A stretch of DNA of 64,000 nt, from positions 62,001 to 126,000 of the forward strand of contig NZ_JAHWXK010000001.1 of assembly GCF_023091155.1 (NCBI RefSeq), read 5' to 3'. Both the position numbers and the translations under genes were made by a program. This DNA is from Microbacterium sufflavum (GTDB taxonomy: Bacteria > Actinomycetota > Actinomycetes > Actinomycetales > Microbacteriaceae). Shown here in pieces: positions 1 to 9,544 of the stretch (within the stretch, counting starts at the first letter, position 1; the number at the start of each line of letters is the position of its first letter). The notes under the pieces are model-generated. The model was not told the origin of the DNA. It searched no databases and saw nothing but the letters and a program-made list of their open reading frames with translations.

Positions 1-205
1 GGAAGATGAACCCCTGCGTGCGGCCGTACCAGAGCTGCACCGCGAAGGAGATCAGGACGACGGCACCGAACCCGACGAGCATCCAGGGGATGCGCCACTC
101 CTCCGCAGCGAAGATGCCGATCAGGATCGTGCCGACGAAGGCCACCGCCCACACCACGATCACGCCGGTGAAGGCGTTGCGCGGAGCGAGGGCGGGTTCT
201 GACAT
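1..205 (-). CDS. Small integral membrane protein, C-terminus outside the window
   Basis: The gene runs off the left edge; about 68 N-terminal residues are visible, starting MSEPALAPRNAF. Two hydrophobic segments are seen at roughly residues 13-33 and 39-58, separated by a short charged turn (EEWR), so this is a membrane protein, probably small. It is divergent from glnR. The hexamer AAGAAT lies six bases before the ATG, the same spacing as at many other genes here, so it may be read from a leaderless transcript, although GGAG also sits in that gap. I do not recognise a named family and give no function. Confidence 0.6.
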   Translation of the reverse strand, partial: MSEPALAPRNAFTGVIVVWAVAFVGTILIGIFAAEEWRIPWMLVGFGAVVLISFAVQLWYGRTQGFIF

Positions 206-217
206 GTCTCCATTCTT
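206..217 (-). promoter_or_regulatory. Possible -10 element, leaderless start of the membrane protein
   Basis: On the minus strand AAGAAT is followed by ggagac and then the ATG. The spacing matches the leaderless promoters elsewhere in the window, but the hexamer lacks the leading TA and the gap could act as a ribosome binding site, so this is tentative. Confidence 0.3.
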
Positions 218-279
218 GCGCATCCACGGCCGCTATCATGGCGGCACGGCGTCGAACCCCCCGCCGGTGAGGAGTGCGC

Positions 280-963
280 GTGGCCCTGGTGCTGGTTCTG
301 ACCAACGCTCCCCTCTCGGAGCAGGTGCTTCCCGCGCTGGAGCTGCTCAGCCATCGCACCCGCCAGATCCCGGCCGAACCGGCGCAGCTCGTGAACGCTC
401 CGGAGTACGACGTGGCGGTGGTCGACGGCCGCCACGACCTGGTCGGAGCGAAGTCGCTGTGCCGGCTGCTGCGCGCCACCGGCCAGCAGGCCCCGCTCCT
501 CCTCGTCGTCACGGAGGGCGGCATGAGCGCGCTCTCCGGCGACTGGGGCATCGACGACGTGCTGCTCGCGACGGCCGGCCCCGCCGAGATCGACGCCCGC
601 GTCCGGCTCGCCATCGCCCGCCGCGACGAGGTGTCCGAGCCCGCGCGCGTGCAGGCCTCCGGCGTCACGATCGACGAGCAGTCGTACTCGGCCAAGCTGC
701 ACGGCAAGCCCCTCGACCTCACCTACAAGGAGTTCCAGCTCCTGCACTTCCTGGCCACGCACCCGTCGCGAGTGTTCACGCGCGAGCAGCTGCTCAGCGA
801 GGTATGGGGCTACGACTACTTCGGCGGCACCCGCACGGTCGACGTGCACGTGCGACGGCTCAGGGCGAAGCTCGGCGACCAGGAGCAGATCATCGGCACG
901 GTCCGCAACGTCGGGTACCGCTTCAACGTGTACGACGACGAGAGCCTCGTCGGCACGGGGTGA
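280..963 (+). CDS. glnR: GlnR, orphan OmpR-type response regulator of nitrogen metabolism
   Basis: Transcription factor of 227 residues. The N-terminal receiver-like domain (about 1-115) carries the GlnR signature stretches [15 protein letters not shown] and CRLLRATG; the C-terminal winged-helix domain (about 130-222) contains [17 protein letters not shown] and RRLRAKLG. In Streptomyces, Amycolatopsis and Mycobacterium, GlnR lacks a cognate kinase and controls ammonium assimilation genes; that role is inferred from similarity. I chose the GTG at 280 over the GTG at 274 because GAGGAG sits five bases before it and the resulting N-terminus aligns with known GlnR proteins. A TATCAT hexamer at 234-239 is a plausible -10. 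In mycobacteria glnR also lies close to phosphate genes. Confidence 0.85.
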   Translation: MALVLVLTNAPLSEQVLPALELLSHRTRQIPAEPAQLVNAPEYDVAVVDGRHDLVGAKSLCRLLRATGQQAPLLLVVTEGGMSALSGDWGIDDVLLATAGPAEIDARVRLAIARRDEVSEPARVQASGVTIDEQSYSAKLHGKPLDLTYKEFQLLHFLATHPSRVFTREQLLSEVWGYDYFGGTRTVDVHVRRLRAKLGDQEQIIGTVRNVGYRFNVYDDESLVGTG

Positions 964-995
964 CCGGCGTTCACACGCCCGACACCTCCCGGTGC

Positions 996-1008
996 TTAGA
1001 TGTACCCC
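996..1008 (+). promoter_or_regulatory. Leaderless -10 element of ppk
   Basis: TTAGAT at 996-1001 ends seven bases before the ATG at 1009 and there is no purine-rich ribosome binding site, so ppk is probably translated from a leaderless transcript. This favours the ATG at 1009 over the one at 1000, which lies inside the hexamer. Confidence 0.55.
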
Positions 1009-3174
1009 ATGATCGATCCCGCACTCGCCGACGCCGGCCTCGGTGACGCCGAAGACGACGACTTCGATGCCGTGGAGTCCCCGGACTCGCAACTGCCCGA
1101 CCACCGGTACCTGGACCGCGAGCTGAGCTGGCTCGCGTTCAACCAGCGTGTGCTCGAGCTCGCCGAGGATCCGACGCTGCCCGAGCTGGAGCGCGCGAAC
1201 TTCCTGGCGATCTTCGCGAGCAACCTCGACGAGTTCTTCATGGTGCGCGTCGCCGGCCTCAAGCGCCGCATCATGACCGGCCTCGCGGTGCCGACCAACA
1301 TCGGCCGCTCCCCCGTCGACGCCCTGGCCGACATCTCGCGCGAAGCACACGCGCTGCAGCTGCGGCACGCGGCCGCGTGGACCAACCTGGTGCGTCCCGC
1401 CCTCGCCGACTCCGGCATCGAGATCACCGAGTGGTCCGACCTCACCGACGAGGAGCGCAGCGCGCTGTCCGACTACTTCGGCGCGCAGGTCTTCCCCGTG
1501 CTCATGCCGCTGGCGGTCGACCCCGCTCACCCGTTCCCCTACATCTCCGGGCTGTCGCTGAACCTCGCGATCCGCATCCGCAACGCCCGCACGGGCCGTC
1601 AGGAGTTCGCCCGTCTCAAGGTGCCGCCGATGCTGCCGCGCTTCGTCGAGGTGCCGTCCACCGGCGAGATCAAGCGCTTCCTGCGCCTGGAAGAGCTGAT
1701 CGCCAACCACCTCGGTGACCTGTTCCCCGGGATGGAGGTGCTCGACCACCACGCGTTCCGCCTCACCCGCAACGAGGACGTGGAGATCGAGGAGGACGAG
1801 AGCGAGAACCTCATCCAGGCGCTGGAGGCGGAGCTGCTGCGCCGCCGGTTCGGCCCGCCCATCCGCCTCGAGATCACCGACGACATGGACGACGTCACGA
1901 TGGACCTGCTCGTGCGCGAGCTCGACATCACCGATCTGGAGGTCTACCGCCTTCCCGGACCGCTCGACCTGCGGGGCCTGTTCGACCTGTCACGCATCGA
2001 TCGTCCCGACCTGCGCTACCCGCCGCACCTGCCCACGACCGCGGTGGCGTTCCAGCCGGCGGGATCGAGCAACCGGGCCGACATCTTCAAGGCCATCCGC
2101 AAGTCCGACGTGCTCGTGCACCACCCCTACGAGTCGTTCACGACCAGCGTGCAGGCGTTCCTGGAGCAGGCGGCGCGAGACCCGCACGTGCTGGCGATCA
2201 AGCAGACGCTGTACCGCACCTCGGGCGACAGCCCCGTCGTGCAGGCACTCATCGACGCCGCCGAGGCCGGCAAGCAGGTGCTCGCCCTGGTCGAGGTGAA
2301 GGCACGGTTCGACGAGGCGAACAACATCGTGTGGGCACGCAAGCTGGAGAAGGCCGGCGTGCACGTGGTCTACGGGCTGGTCGGCCTCAAGACGCACTGC
2401 AAGCTCGCGCTCGTGATCCGCGAGGAGGACGGCCTGCTGCGGCACTACTCCCACGTCGGCACGGGCAACTACAACCCCAAGACCAGCCGCATCTACGAGG
2501 ACTTCGGCCTGTTCACCGCCGACGCCCAGGTCGGCAAGGACCTGACCCGGCTGTTCAACGAGCTCAGCGGCTACGCGATCGAGAAGAAGTTCAAGCGCCT
2601 CCTGGTCGCACCGCTGCACCTGCGCAAGGGCCTCATCCGCCTGATCGACGCCGAGCGCCGCAACGCCGAGGCGGGCGTGCCCGCACACATCCGCATCAAG
2701 GTGAACTCGATGGTGGACGAGGAGATCATCGACGCCCTGTACCGCGCCAGCGCCGCAGGCGTGAAGGTCGACGTGTGGGTGCGGGGCATCTGCAGCCTGC
2801 GCACCGACCTCGAGGGCATCAGCGACAACATCACCGTCCGCAGCATCCTCGGCCGCTACCTGGAGCACTCGCGCATCTTCGCGTTCGAGAACGGCGGCGA
2901 CCCGCAGGTCTACATCGGCAGCGCCGACATGATGCACCGCAACCTCGACCGTCGCGTCGAGGCGCTCGTGCGCGTGACCGACCCCGCGCACCTCAAGGAG
3001 CTCACGGCGTTCTTCGACCTCGCGATGGACGATGGCACGTCGTCGTGGCACCTCGGCGCCGACGGCGTCTGGGAGCGCCACGCCGTGAACGCGGACGGCA
3101 GGCCGCTGGTCGACCTGCAGGACAAGACCATGGGCATGATCCAGCGGCGCCGGCGGGCGCGGGCGGTCCGATGA
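1009..3174 (+). CDS. ppk: Polyphosphate kinase 1
   Basis: Reversibly transfers the gamma phosphate of ATP onto polyphosphate, making the cell's phosphate and energy store. The 721-residue protein has the usual length and order: N-terminal domain with [18 protein letters not shown], a head domain, and two phospholipase-D-like catalytic domains. The active-site histidine segment [15 protein letters not shown] and the second catalytic segment [15 protein letters not shown] are intact. It follows glnR by 45 bp and overlaps mutT1 by ATGA, the ppk-mutT1 pairing also found in mycobacteria (Rv2984-Rv2985). The pst transporter genes lie just downstream, so the block acts together in phosphate uptake and storage. 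Confidence 0.95.
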   Translation: MIDPALADAGLGDAEDDDFDAVESPDSQLPDHRYLDRELSWLAFNQRVLELAEDPTLPELERANFLAIFASNLDEFFMVRVAGLKRRIMTGLAVPTNIGRSPVDALADISREAHALQLRHAAAWTNLVRPALADSGIEITEWSDLTDEERSALSDYFGAQVFPVLMPLAVDPAHPFPYISGLSLNLAIRIRNARTGRQEFARLKVPPMLPRFVEVPSTGEIKRFLRLEELIANHLGDLFPGMEVLDHHAFRLTRNEDVEIEEDESENLIQALEAELLRRRFGPPIRLEITDDMDDVTMDLLVRELDITDLEVYRLPGPLDLRGLFDLSRIDRPDLRYPPHLPTTAVAFQPAGSSNRADIFKAIRKSDVLVHHPYESFTTSVQAFLEQAARDPHVLAIKQTLYRTSGDSPVVQALIDAAEAGKQVLALVEVKARFDEANNIVWARKLEKAGVHVVYGLVGLKTHCKLALVIREEDGLLRHYSHVGTGNYNPKTSRIYEDFGLFTADAQVGKDLTRLFNELSGYAIEKKFKRLLVAPLHLRKGLIRLIDAERRNAEAGVPAHIRIKVNSMVDEEIIDALYRASAAGVKVDVWVRGICSLRTDLEGISDNITVRSILGRYLEHSRIFAFENGGDPQVYIGSADMMHRNLDRRVEALVRVTDPAHLKELTAFFDLAMDDGTSSWHLGADGVWERHAVNADGRPLVDLQDKTMGMIQRRRRARAVR

Positions 3175-4157
3175 CGGCGCGGCAGCTCCAGCTCCCCGAG
3201 GACATCGCCCGCTCCAAGTGGGCGGACAAGGCCGTGTACGCCGCGGGTGCCGTGGTGTGGCGCCTGGTCGACGGCAAGCTGCGCATCCTGCTGATCCACC
3301 GCACGAAGTACCGCGACGTCACGCTCCCCAAGGGCAAGGTCGACCCCGGTGAGATGCTCGCGGAGACGGCCGTGCGCGAGGTGCACGAGGAGACGGGCAT
3401 CCGCGTCGCCCTCGGCGTCCCCGTGGGGGTGAGCCGCTACCTGCTCGCCTCACGCAAGCAGAAGGTCGTGCACTACTGGGCGGCCGAGGCGACCGACGAG
3501 GCCATCCGGGCGTCGACGTTCGTGCCCAACCGGGAGATCGCCGCGCTCGAGTGGGTCAGCGTCAAGAAGGCCCGCGCCGCGCTCAGCTACCCGGTCGACC
3601 ACGAGATCCTCGACGCGTTCGCGGCCCTCGTCGACGACGGCGTCCTGCGCACCTTCCCGGTGATCGCGCTCCGGCACGCGAAGGCCCTCCCCCGCTCGGA
3701 GTGGGACGGCGCGGACTCCGCGCGGCCGCTCACCGAACGCGGCCGACGCCAGGCCAAGGCGATCGTGGGTCCGCTCCGCGCGTTCGGCGTGCGCAAGCTC
3801 ATCACGAGCGATGCGGTGCGCTGCGTGCAGACGGTCGCCCCGCTGGCGAAGGCCCTGGACCGCAAGCCGGTGAAGACGGAGAAGATCAGCCAGGACGCGT
3901 GGGAGGACGGCACCGCAGACCTCCGCTCGGTCGTCGGACGCCGCATCCGCTCCGGCAAGCCCGCCGTGCTGTGCAGCCACGGCCCCGTGCTGCCCGCCCT
4001 GCTCGCCGAGATCGCCCTCGCCACCGGCACCGTGCGCGGCTCGTACGTGACCAGCGCCGCCGATCTGGAGACCGGCGCGTTCTCCGTCGTGCACGTGTCC
4101 GCCACGAATCCCGGCTCCGGGATCATCTCGATCGAGACGCACGCGCCGAAGGTCTGA
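3171..4157 (+). CDS. mutT1: MutT1-like Nudix hydrolase fused to a histidine phosphatase domain
   Basis: A two-domain protein of 328 residues. The N-terminal Nudix domain (about 15-150) has a complete Nudix box, [23 protein letters not shown] shortened here as GX5EX7REVHEETG. The C-terminal histidine phosphatase domain (about 165-320) begins with the RHG-like core [12 protein letters not shown] and has a later CSHGPVLP segment. Mycobacterial MutT1 with this fusion hydrolyses 8-oxo-dGTP and diadenosine polyphosphates; the same activity is inferred. ATGA overlap with ppk implies translational coupling, which makes sense because both act on phosphoanhydride compounds. No terminator is evident in the 181 bp before pstS. 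Confidence 0.88.
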   Translation: MTARQLQLPEDIARSKWADKAVYAAGAVVWRLVDGKLRILLIHRTKYRDVTLPKGKVDPGEMLAETAVREVHEETGIRVALGVPVGVSRYLLASRKQKVVHYWAAEATDEAIRASTFVPNREIAALEWVSVKKARAALSYPVDHEILDAFAALVDDGVLRTFPVIALRHAKALPRSEWDGADSARPLTERGRRQAKAIVGPLRAFGVRKLITSDAVRCVQTVAPLAKALDRKPVKTEKISQDAWEDGTADLRSVVGRRIRSGKPAVLCSHGPVLPALLAEIALATGTVRGSYVTSAADLETGAFSVVHVSATNPGSGIISIETHAPKV

Positions 4158-4232
4158 CACGTCGGCGGACCCGCGAACGAGGGCGCTCGAGCCCGCGCGG
4201 CGCCTGGGATCGCCCCCAGAGCGTCTCCGGTC

Positions 4233-4250
4233 GTTCACCTGCCGTTCACC
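4233..4250 (+). promoter_or_regulatory. PHO box (PhoP-type direct repeat) upstream of pstS
   Basis: Two perfect copies of GTTCACC occur at 4233-4239 and 4244-4250, with an 11-base period. This matches the direct-repeat PHO box bound by PhoP in Streptomyces and other actinobacteria. A degenerate GTTAACC follows at 4267. The box sits about 30 bp upstream of the likely -10, as expected for an activator site. Confidence 0.8.
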
Positions 4251-4281
4251 TGCGAGGGAGAGTCTCGTTAACCGTCGCCCC

Positions 4282-4287
4282 TAGCGT
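4282..4287 (+). promoter_or_regulatory. Likely -10 of the pstS promoter
   Basis: TAGCGT fits the TANNNT pattern and lies downstream of the PHO box. Transcription would start near 4294 and give a leader of about 45 bases with AAGGA at 4328-4332 before the GTG start. No good -35 is seen, consistent with activator dependence. Confidence 0.45.
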
Positions 4288-4338
4288 CACTGTGTGCCCT
4301 GCACCGGGCCCCAACCCTCCACGATCGAAGGATCCACA

Positions 4339-5442
4339 GTGAAGATCTCCCGAATCGCACGAATCGGCGCCATCGGCGCCGTCGCCGCTCTCGCACTCGC
4401 CGGCTGTGCCGCGAACGAAGGCGGCACCGGCGGCTCCACCGACGAGCCCAGCGAGTCCACGCTCTCCGGCACGATCGACGCGACCGGCGCGTCCTCCCAG
4501 ACCGCAGCCCAGGAGGCCTGGGTCGCCGCGTTCCAGACCGCCAACCCCGACGTGACCGTCAACTACGAGCCCACCGGCTCCGGCACGGGCCGCGAGAACT
4601 TCCTCGAGGGCGGCAGCAACTTCATCGGCTCCGACCGCGCATTCAACGACGAGGAGATCGCCGCCGGCGGCTTCGGCGCCTGCACGACCGACGACATCGT
4701 CGAGGTCCCGCTCTACATCTCGCCCGTCGCGGTCGCGTTCAACCTCGAGGGCATCGACACCCTGAACCTCGACGCCGCGACCATCGCGGGCATCTTCGCC
4801 GGCACCATCACCAACTGGAACGACGCCGCGATCGCCGCTCTCAACGAGGGCGTCGAGCTGCCCGACCTGGCGATCTCGCCCGTGCACCGCTCCGACCCGT
4901 CCGGCACGCAGGAGACCTTCGCGAAGTACCTCAGCGCGACCGCTCCCGACGTGTGGACCTACGAGGTCTCGGACGAGTGGCCGATCCAGGGCGGCGAGGC
5001 CGCTCAGGGCACCTCGGGCGTGAAGCAGGCCATCACCGCCGGCAACGGCGCCATCGGCTTCCTCGACGCCTCGCAGGCGGACGGCCTCGGCCAGGTCGCC
5101 GTGGGCGTCGGCGAGGAGTTCGTGCCCTACTCGGCCGAGGCCGCAGCGAAGCTCGTCGAGGCCTCGCCGCTCGCCGAGGGCCGCGGCGAGGGCGACCTCG
5201 TCTTCGACGTCGACCCGGCCTCCGCCGCGGACGGCGCCTACCCGATCGCCCTGGTCAGCTACCTCATCGGCTGCGAGCAGTACGAGGACAGCAACGTCGC
5301 GGAGCTCGTGAAGGCCTACTTCACGTACATCGCGAGCGCCGAGGGCCAGGACGCCGCCGCGGAGAACGCCGGCAGCGCCCCGATCTCGGACGGCCTGCGC
5401 GAGCAGGTCCAGGCCGCGATCGACCTGATCCAGGTCGGCTGA
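4339..5442 (+). CDS. pstS: PstS, phosphate-binding lipoprotein of the Pst ABC transporter
   Basis: High-affinity periplasm-equivalent phosphate receptor anchored to the outer face of the membrane. The 367-residue protein begins with a lipoprotein signal peptide ending in ALAGC (Cys23 would be lipidated), followed by a Ser/Thr/Gly-rich linker. Phosphate-binding segments include SSQTAAQEAW, GSGTGRENF, SDRAFNDEE and RSDPSGTQETF, all typical for PstS. I chose the GTG at 4339 because AAGGA precedes it and it gives a complete signal peptide. It is the first gene of pstSCAB, directly downstream of the PHO box, so phosphate-starvation control by a PhoP-type regulator is likely. Confidence 0.95.
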   Translation: MKISRIARIGAIGAVAALALAGCAANEGGTGGSTDEPSESTLSGTIDATGASSQTAAQEAWVAAFQTANPDVTVNYEPTGSGTGRENFLEGGSNFIGSDRAFNDEEIAAGGFGACTTDDIVEVPLYISPVAVAFNLEGIDTLNLDAATIAGIFAGTITNWNDAAIAALNEGVELPDLAISPVHRSDPSGTQETFAKYLSATAPDVWTYEVSDEWPIQGGEAAQGTSGVKQAITAGNGAIGFLDASQADGLGQVAVGVGEEFVPYSAEAAAKLVEASPLAEGRGEGDLVFDVDPASAADGAYPIALVSYLIGCEQYEDSNVAELVKAYFTYIASAEGQDAAAENAGSAPISDGLREQVQAAIDLIQVG

Positions 5443-5465
5443 TCCCGCCGATCCGCTGACACGGT

Positions 5466-5495
5466 GCCCCCGCGTCCCGACACGGACGCGGGGGC
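5466..5495 (+). terminator. Strong hairpin between pstS and pstC (attenuator or mRNA processing/stability element)
   Basis: A perfect 12-bp stem (5466-5477 with 5484-5495) closes a 6-base loop. It has no U tract, so it may only partly terminate transcription or may protect the pstS 3' end. Either would give more PstS than channel subunits. Confidence 0.65.
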
Positions 5496-5547
5496 TCCGC
5501 CGGGTCAGCACCCGATCCATCTCCACCCGGCCCGAAACAGGGAGATC

Positions 5548-6531
5548 ATGAGCACGACCGCGCAGGAGCCCACCACGGCACCGGCACCGACCCCGGCGCC
5601 GCCCGCACCGATCAAGGCCAAGCAGCGACTCGGCGACCGGGTGTTCTCCGGCACCGCACTCGGAGCGGGGATCATCATCCTCGTCGTGCTCGCCCTCGTC
5701 GCCGCGTTCCTCATCATCCAGAGCCTTCCGGCCTTCCAGCTCGACACCACCGACAACCACATCCTGCGCGGCGAATCCTTCTGGGCCTATGTCTGGCCGC
5801 TCGTCTTCGGCACGCTGTGGGCTTCGTTCATCGCCCTGATCATCGCGGCCCCCATCGCCATCGGTATCGCGCTGTTCATCTCGCACTACGCGCACCGCCG
5901 ACTCGCGGCCGTGCTCGGCTACATCATCGACCTGCTCGCGGCCGTGCCGTCCGTGGTGTTCGGCCTGTGGGGCGGACTCGTGCTCGCCCCGCTGCTCCAG
6001 CCGATCTACGTCTGGCTGAACGACAACGCCTCCTGGGTGCCCTTCTTCGGCGGTCAGGTTTCCGCGACGGGCAAGACCATCCTCACCGCGGCCCTCGTCC
6101 TCGCCGTGATGTGCATCCCGATCATGACCGCCATCTGCCGCGAGGTCTTCCTGCAGACGCCGAAGCTGCACGAGGAGGCCGCCCTGGCCCTCGGCGCCAC
6201 CCGCTGGGAGATGGTGCGCATGGCCGTGCTGCCCTTCGCCCGCGGCGGCATGGTCTCCGCCGCGATGCTCGCGCTCGGGCGGGCCCTGGGCGAGACCATG
6301 GCCGTGACCATGGTGCTCTCCCCCTCGGCGGTCGTGAGCTTCCTGGTGCTCACCGCCACGAACCCCACGCCGATCCCCGCGAACATCGCCCTCGCCTTCC
6401 CCGAGGCGCACGGCACGGGCGTCAACACGCTCATCGCGACCGGCCTCATCCTCTTCGTCGTGACCTTCGCGGTCAACGCCGTGGCGCGCTGGATCGTCGC
6501 CCGCCGCGCCGAGTTCTCTGGAGCGAACTGA
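5548..6531 (+). CDS. pstC: PstC, phosphate ABC transporter permease
   Basis: Membrane channel subunit of the Pst importer, 327 residues with about six hydrophobic segments starting near residue 30. The ABC permease coupling segment is present as EEAALALGATRWEMVR followed by LGRALGETMAVTMVLS. The N-terminus is a short Pro/Ala/Thr-rich cytoplasmic tail (PTTAPAPTPAPPAP). The ATG at 5548 is preceded by GGGAG and gives the expected length; the frame is open for 28 codons further upstream but those lie in the hairpin region. The stop is one base away from the pstA start. Confidence 0.94.
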   Translation: MSTTAQEPTTAPAPTPAPPAPIKAKQRLGDRVFSGTALGAGIIILVVLALVAAFLIIQSLPAFQLDTTDNHILRGESFWAYVWPLVFGTLWASFIALIIAAPIAIGIALFISHYAHRRLAAVLGYIIDLLAAVPSVVFGLWGGLVLAPLLQPIYVWLNDNASWVPFFGGQVSATGKTILTAALVLAVMCIPIMTAICREVFLQTPKLHEEAALALGATRWEMVRMAVLPFARGGMVSAAMLALGRALGETMAVTMVLSPSAVVSFLVLTATNPTPIPANIALAFPEAHGTGVNTLIATGLILFVVTFAVNAVARWIVARRAEFSGAN

Positions 6532-6532
6532 C

Positions 6533-7627
6533 ATGACCGTCCTCACCAGCGCTCCCACGACGCCGCGCGCCTCCCTCACCTCCGGCCGCCTCCCGAAGTG
6601 GGCGCCGTGGGCTCTGCTCGGCGTCTCGTTCGCGGTCTCCGCGGCCGTGTTCGGCGTCGCCGCCGCGGGGTCGGACACGCCCCTCGCCGACTTCAACATC
6701 GCGGGCACCGTGATCGTCGGCATCCTGCTCTACATGGTGATCATCACGGTGATCTCGTCGATCGCCGAGAGCCGCCGCAAGGCCGTGGACCGGCTCATGA
6801 CGGCCCTCGTCGCCACCGCCTTCCTGATCGCGCTGCTGCCGCTCGTGTCGCTGCTGTGGACCGTGGTGGCGAACGGCATCGAACGCTTCGACGCCGAGTT
6901 CTTCAGCTACTCCATGCGCAACGTGGTCGGCGACGGCGGCGGCATCGTGCACGCCATCTGGGGCACCGTGCTGATCACCCTGACGGCCACGATCATCTCG
7001 GTCCCGATCGGGCTCATGACCTCGATCTACCTGGTCGAGTACGGGCGCGGGAAGATCGCGAAGGCCATCACGTTCTTCGTCGACGTGATGACGGGCATCC
7101 CGTCGATCGTCGCCGGTCTGTTCATCTACGCCGTGTTCGCGCTGCTGCTGCGACCGGGCATCTCGATGGGCTTCATGGGTGCGCTCGCCCTCGCCGTGCT
7201 GATGACCCCGGTCGTCGTCCGCGGCAGCGAGGAACTGCTGCGCATCGTCCCGAACGAACTGCGCGAGGCCTCCTACGCGCTGGGCGTACCGAAGTGGCTG
7301 ACGATCCTCAAGGTCGTGCTGCCCACCTCCATCGCCGGCATCATGACCTCGGTCATGCTCGCGATCTCCCGCGTGATCGGTGAGACCGCCCCGCTGCTGC
7401 TGACCGCCGGCTTCACGCAGAGCCTCAACACGAACATCTTCGACGGTCAGATGATGACCCTGCCGGTGTTCGCCTACAACCAGTACATGAACCAGGGCAC
7501 CAACCCCGACGCCGCGGTCGCGCGCGCCTGGGCCGCCGCCCTCACCCTCATCCTCATCGTCATGGTGCTGAACCTCCTCGCGCGTCTGATCGCGAAGTGG
7601 TTCGCCCCGAAACTCTCCGGCCGCTGA
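6533..7627 (+). CDS. pstA: PstA, phosphate ABC transporter permease
   Basis: Second channel subunit of the Pst importer, 364 residues. An extended N-terminal portion with three hydrophobic segments (about 20-110) precedes the core permease domain, a layout common in actinobacterial PstA. The EAA coupling loop is [17 protein letters not shown], followed by [15 protein letters not shown]. It pairs with PstC in the membrane and is driven by PstB. The start is one base after the pstC stop, so the two are translated together. Confidence 0.94.
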   Translation: MTVLTSAPTTPRASLTSGRLPKWAPWALLGVSFAVSAAVFGVAAAGSDTPLADFNIAGTVIVGILLYMVIITVISSIAESRRKAVDRLMTALVATAFLIALLPLVSLLWTVVANGIERFDAEFFSYSMRNVVGDGGGIVHAIWGTVLITLTATIISVPIGLMTSIYLVEYGRGKIAKAITFFVDVMTGIPSIVAGLFIYAVFALLLRPGISMGFMGALALAVLMTPVVVRGSEELLRIVPNELREASYALGVPKWLTILKVVLPTSIAGIMTSVMLAISRVIGETAPLLLTAGFTQSLNTNIFDGQMMTLPVFAYNQYMNQGTNPDAAVARAWAAALTLILIVMVLNLLARLIAKWFAPKLSGR

Positions 7628-7653
7628 GCCCGAACCTCAGAACAGGAAACCCC

Positions 7654-8433
<780 letters not shown>

Positions 8434-8447
8434 ACCGCCGGTACGAC

Positions 8448-8479
8448 AAGGGCCCGGGTGCGACGGCACCCGGGCCCTT
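8448..8479. terminator. Bidirectional terminator between pstB and pabC
   Basis: A perfect 14-bp stem (8448-8461 with 8466-8479) around GACG carries A residues at its 5' foot and T residues at its 3' foot, so it can end transcription from both converging genes. Confidence 0.85.
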
Positions 8480-8493
8480 CCGCGTCTGCGGCC

Positions 8494-9378
8494 TCAGTCG
8501 CGCGGCGAGAGCAGGTACGCGTTGAGCTCGTCCGTGAGCGCGGCATCCACCGGCAGCGGCACACCGTCGACCGCGGTGATGGCCGCCGCGAGACGCACGC
8601 TCGACACCAGCCACGCCGCATCGGCCCGGGTGAGGTCGCCCGCGGGGATGCGGTCGTAGCCGACCTCGAACCCGCGCGCGCTGAGGTGGTCGTACACGCT
8701 GAGCTGTGTGGTGCCGTGCAGGATCCCGCCGTTCGGCGCCGGGGTCGTGAACCGGTCGCCGAAGCGCAGGAGGAGCGAGGCCGTCGGCGCCTCCAGCACG
8801 AAGCCGTCGCTCGAGAGGAACACCGCGTCGTCGGCCCCGCGCCGCTTGGCCTCGCGCAGCGCCGCCATGTTCACCGCGTACGACAGGGTCTTGGCGCCCA
8901 GCAGCAGCCACGGCGCCCGCTCGGCGGCACCGAGGTCGTACCCGCGGTCGAGCGTGACCACCTTCACGCCGTCGCGGCGCACGGCGGAGAAGTCCGCGGC
9001 GGGAGCGGCCGTGACCCAGGCGGTGGGTGTGGGTCCGTGCTCCACGCCGCGACTGAGGATCAGCTTGATGACCGACTCCCCCGCGCCGAGCTGCGCCGCG
9101 GCCCGCTGCACCGCCTGCCGCCACTGCTCGAGGTTCGGCTCGGGGAGGTCGCACAGTCGCGCGGAGTGTGCCATTCGCTCCAGGTGCGGCACGACCTCCT
9201 GCGCATGACCGTCGACCACGCCGATCGACTCGAACACGCCGTCCCCCCGCTGGGTGCTCAACTCGCCGACGCTCAGGGCCGGAGCCGTGGCGTCGACCTG
9301 CGTGAACGTGCCGGTGTAGTCGTCGCGCTGCTCGTCGGCGGCGACGGGGTCGAGCATGAGGGCGAAGCGTCGGGTCAT
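8494..9378 (-). CDS. pabC: Aminodeoxychorismate lyase / class IV PLP aminotransferase
   Basis: A 294-residue fold-type IV PLP enzyme. RGDGVFESIGV near residue 45 and the Lys-bearing segment LLGAKTLSYAVNM near residue 175 (likely Schiff-base lysine) are family hallmarks, as is DDAVFLSSDGFVLEAPTASLLL. PabC cleaves 4-amino-4-deoxychorismate to 4-aminobenzoate for folate synthesis. The family also includes branched-chain and D-amino acid aminotransferases, so substrate is inferred; the length and motif spacing favour PabC. It stands alone between a terminator and its own leaderless promoter, with no pabA or pabB in the window. Confidence 0.78.
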   Translation of the reverse strand: MTRRFALMLDPVAADEQRDDYTGTFTQVDATAPALSVGELSTQRGDGVFESIGVVDGHAQEVVPHLERMAHSARLCDLPEPNLEQWRQAVQRAAAQLGAGESVIKLILSRGVEHGPTPTAWVTAAPAADFSAVRRDGVKVVTLDRGYDLGAAERAPWLLLGAKTLSYAVNMAALREAKRRGADDAVFLSSDGFVLEAPTASLLLRFGDRFTTPAPNGGILHGTTQLSVYDHLSARGFEVGYDRIPAGDLTRADAAWLVSSVRLAAAITAVDGVPLPVDAALTDELNAYLLSPRD

Positions 9379-9390
9379 GCCACGAGCCTA
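9379..9390 (-). promoter_or_regulatory. Leaderless -10 element of pabC
   Basis: On the minus strand TAGGCT, six bases, then ATG. No ribosome binding site lies in the gap. Confidence 0.6.
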
Positions 9391-9433
9391 GAACGCCGGG
9401 AATACCTGTCGCGCGCTCGCGTTACACTGGAGT

Positions 9434-9520
9434 GGCCGGGCCGCATAACCCCGGGCTCCAATTTTCGCCGCTGCGAGCGGCCTTCCGCCGAGAGGCGTTC
9501 TTGCGGCCCGGTCTTTCTCT
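9434..9520 (+). ncRNA. Candidate structured small RNA
   Basis: Non-coding stretch with its own signals on the plus strand. TACACT at 9423-9428 can be a -10. An 11-bp closing stem (9434-9444 with 9503-9513, one G-U pair) encloses two hairpins: 9467-9481 and 9486-9497, the latter with a GAGA tetraloop. The closing stem is followed by TTTCTCT, as at an intrinsic terminator. About 20 unpaired bases (9445-9466) lie before the first inner hairpin. No plus-strand gene follows, so this looks like a stand-alone RNA of about 85 bases. I cannot assign it to a known family; it does not resemble SRP RNA, tmRNA or RNase P RNA. Confidence 0.5.
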
Positions 9521-9544
9521 GTCCGGGCGCCGGCCGCGGCGCTG

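Noticed and set aside
958..986. Second PHO box upstream of ppk
   Set aside because: Only one half-site, GTTCACA at 969, is good; the flanking repeats 11 bases away match in at most four of seven positions.
9434..9513. The stem-loop region as a leader of pabC on the minus strand
   Set aside because: pabC has a leaderless promoter at 9379-9390, downstream of this structure, and the U tract is on the plus strand.
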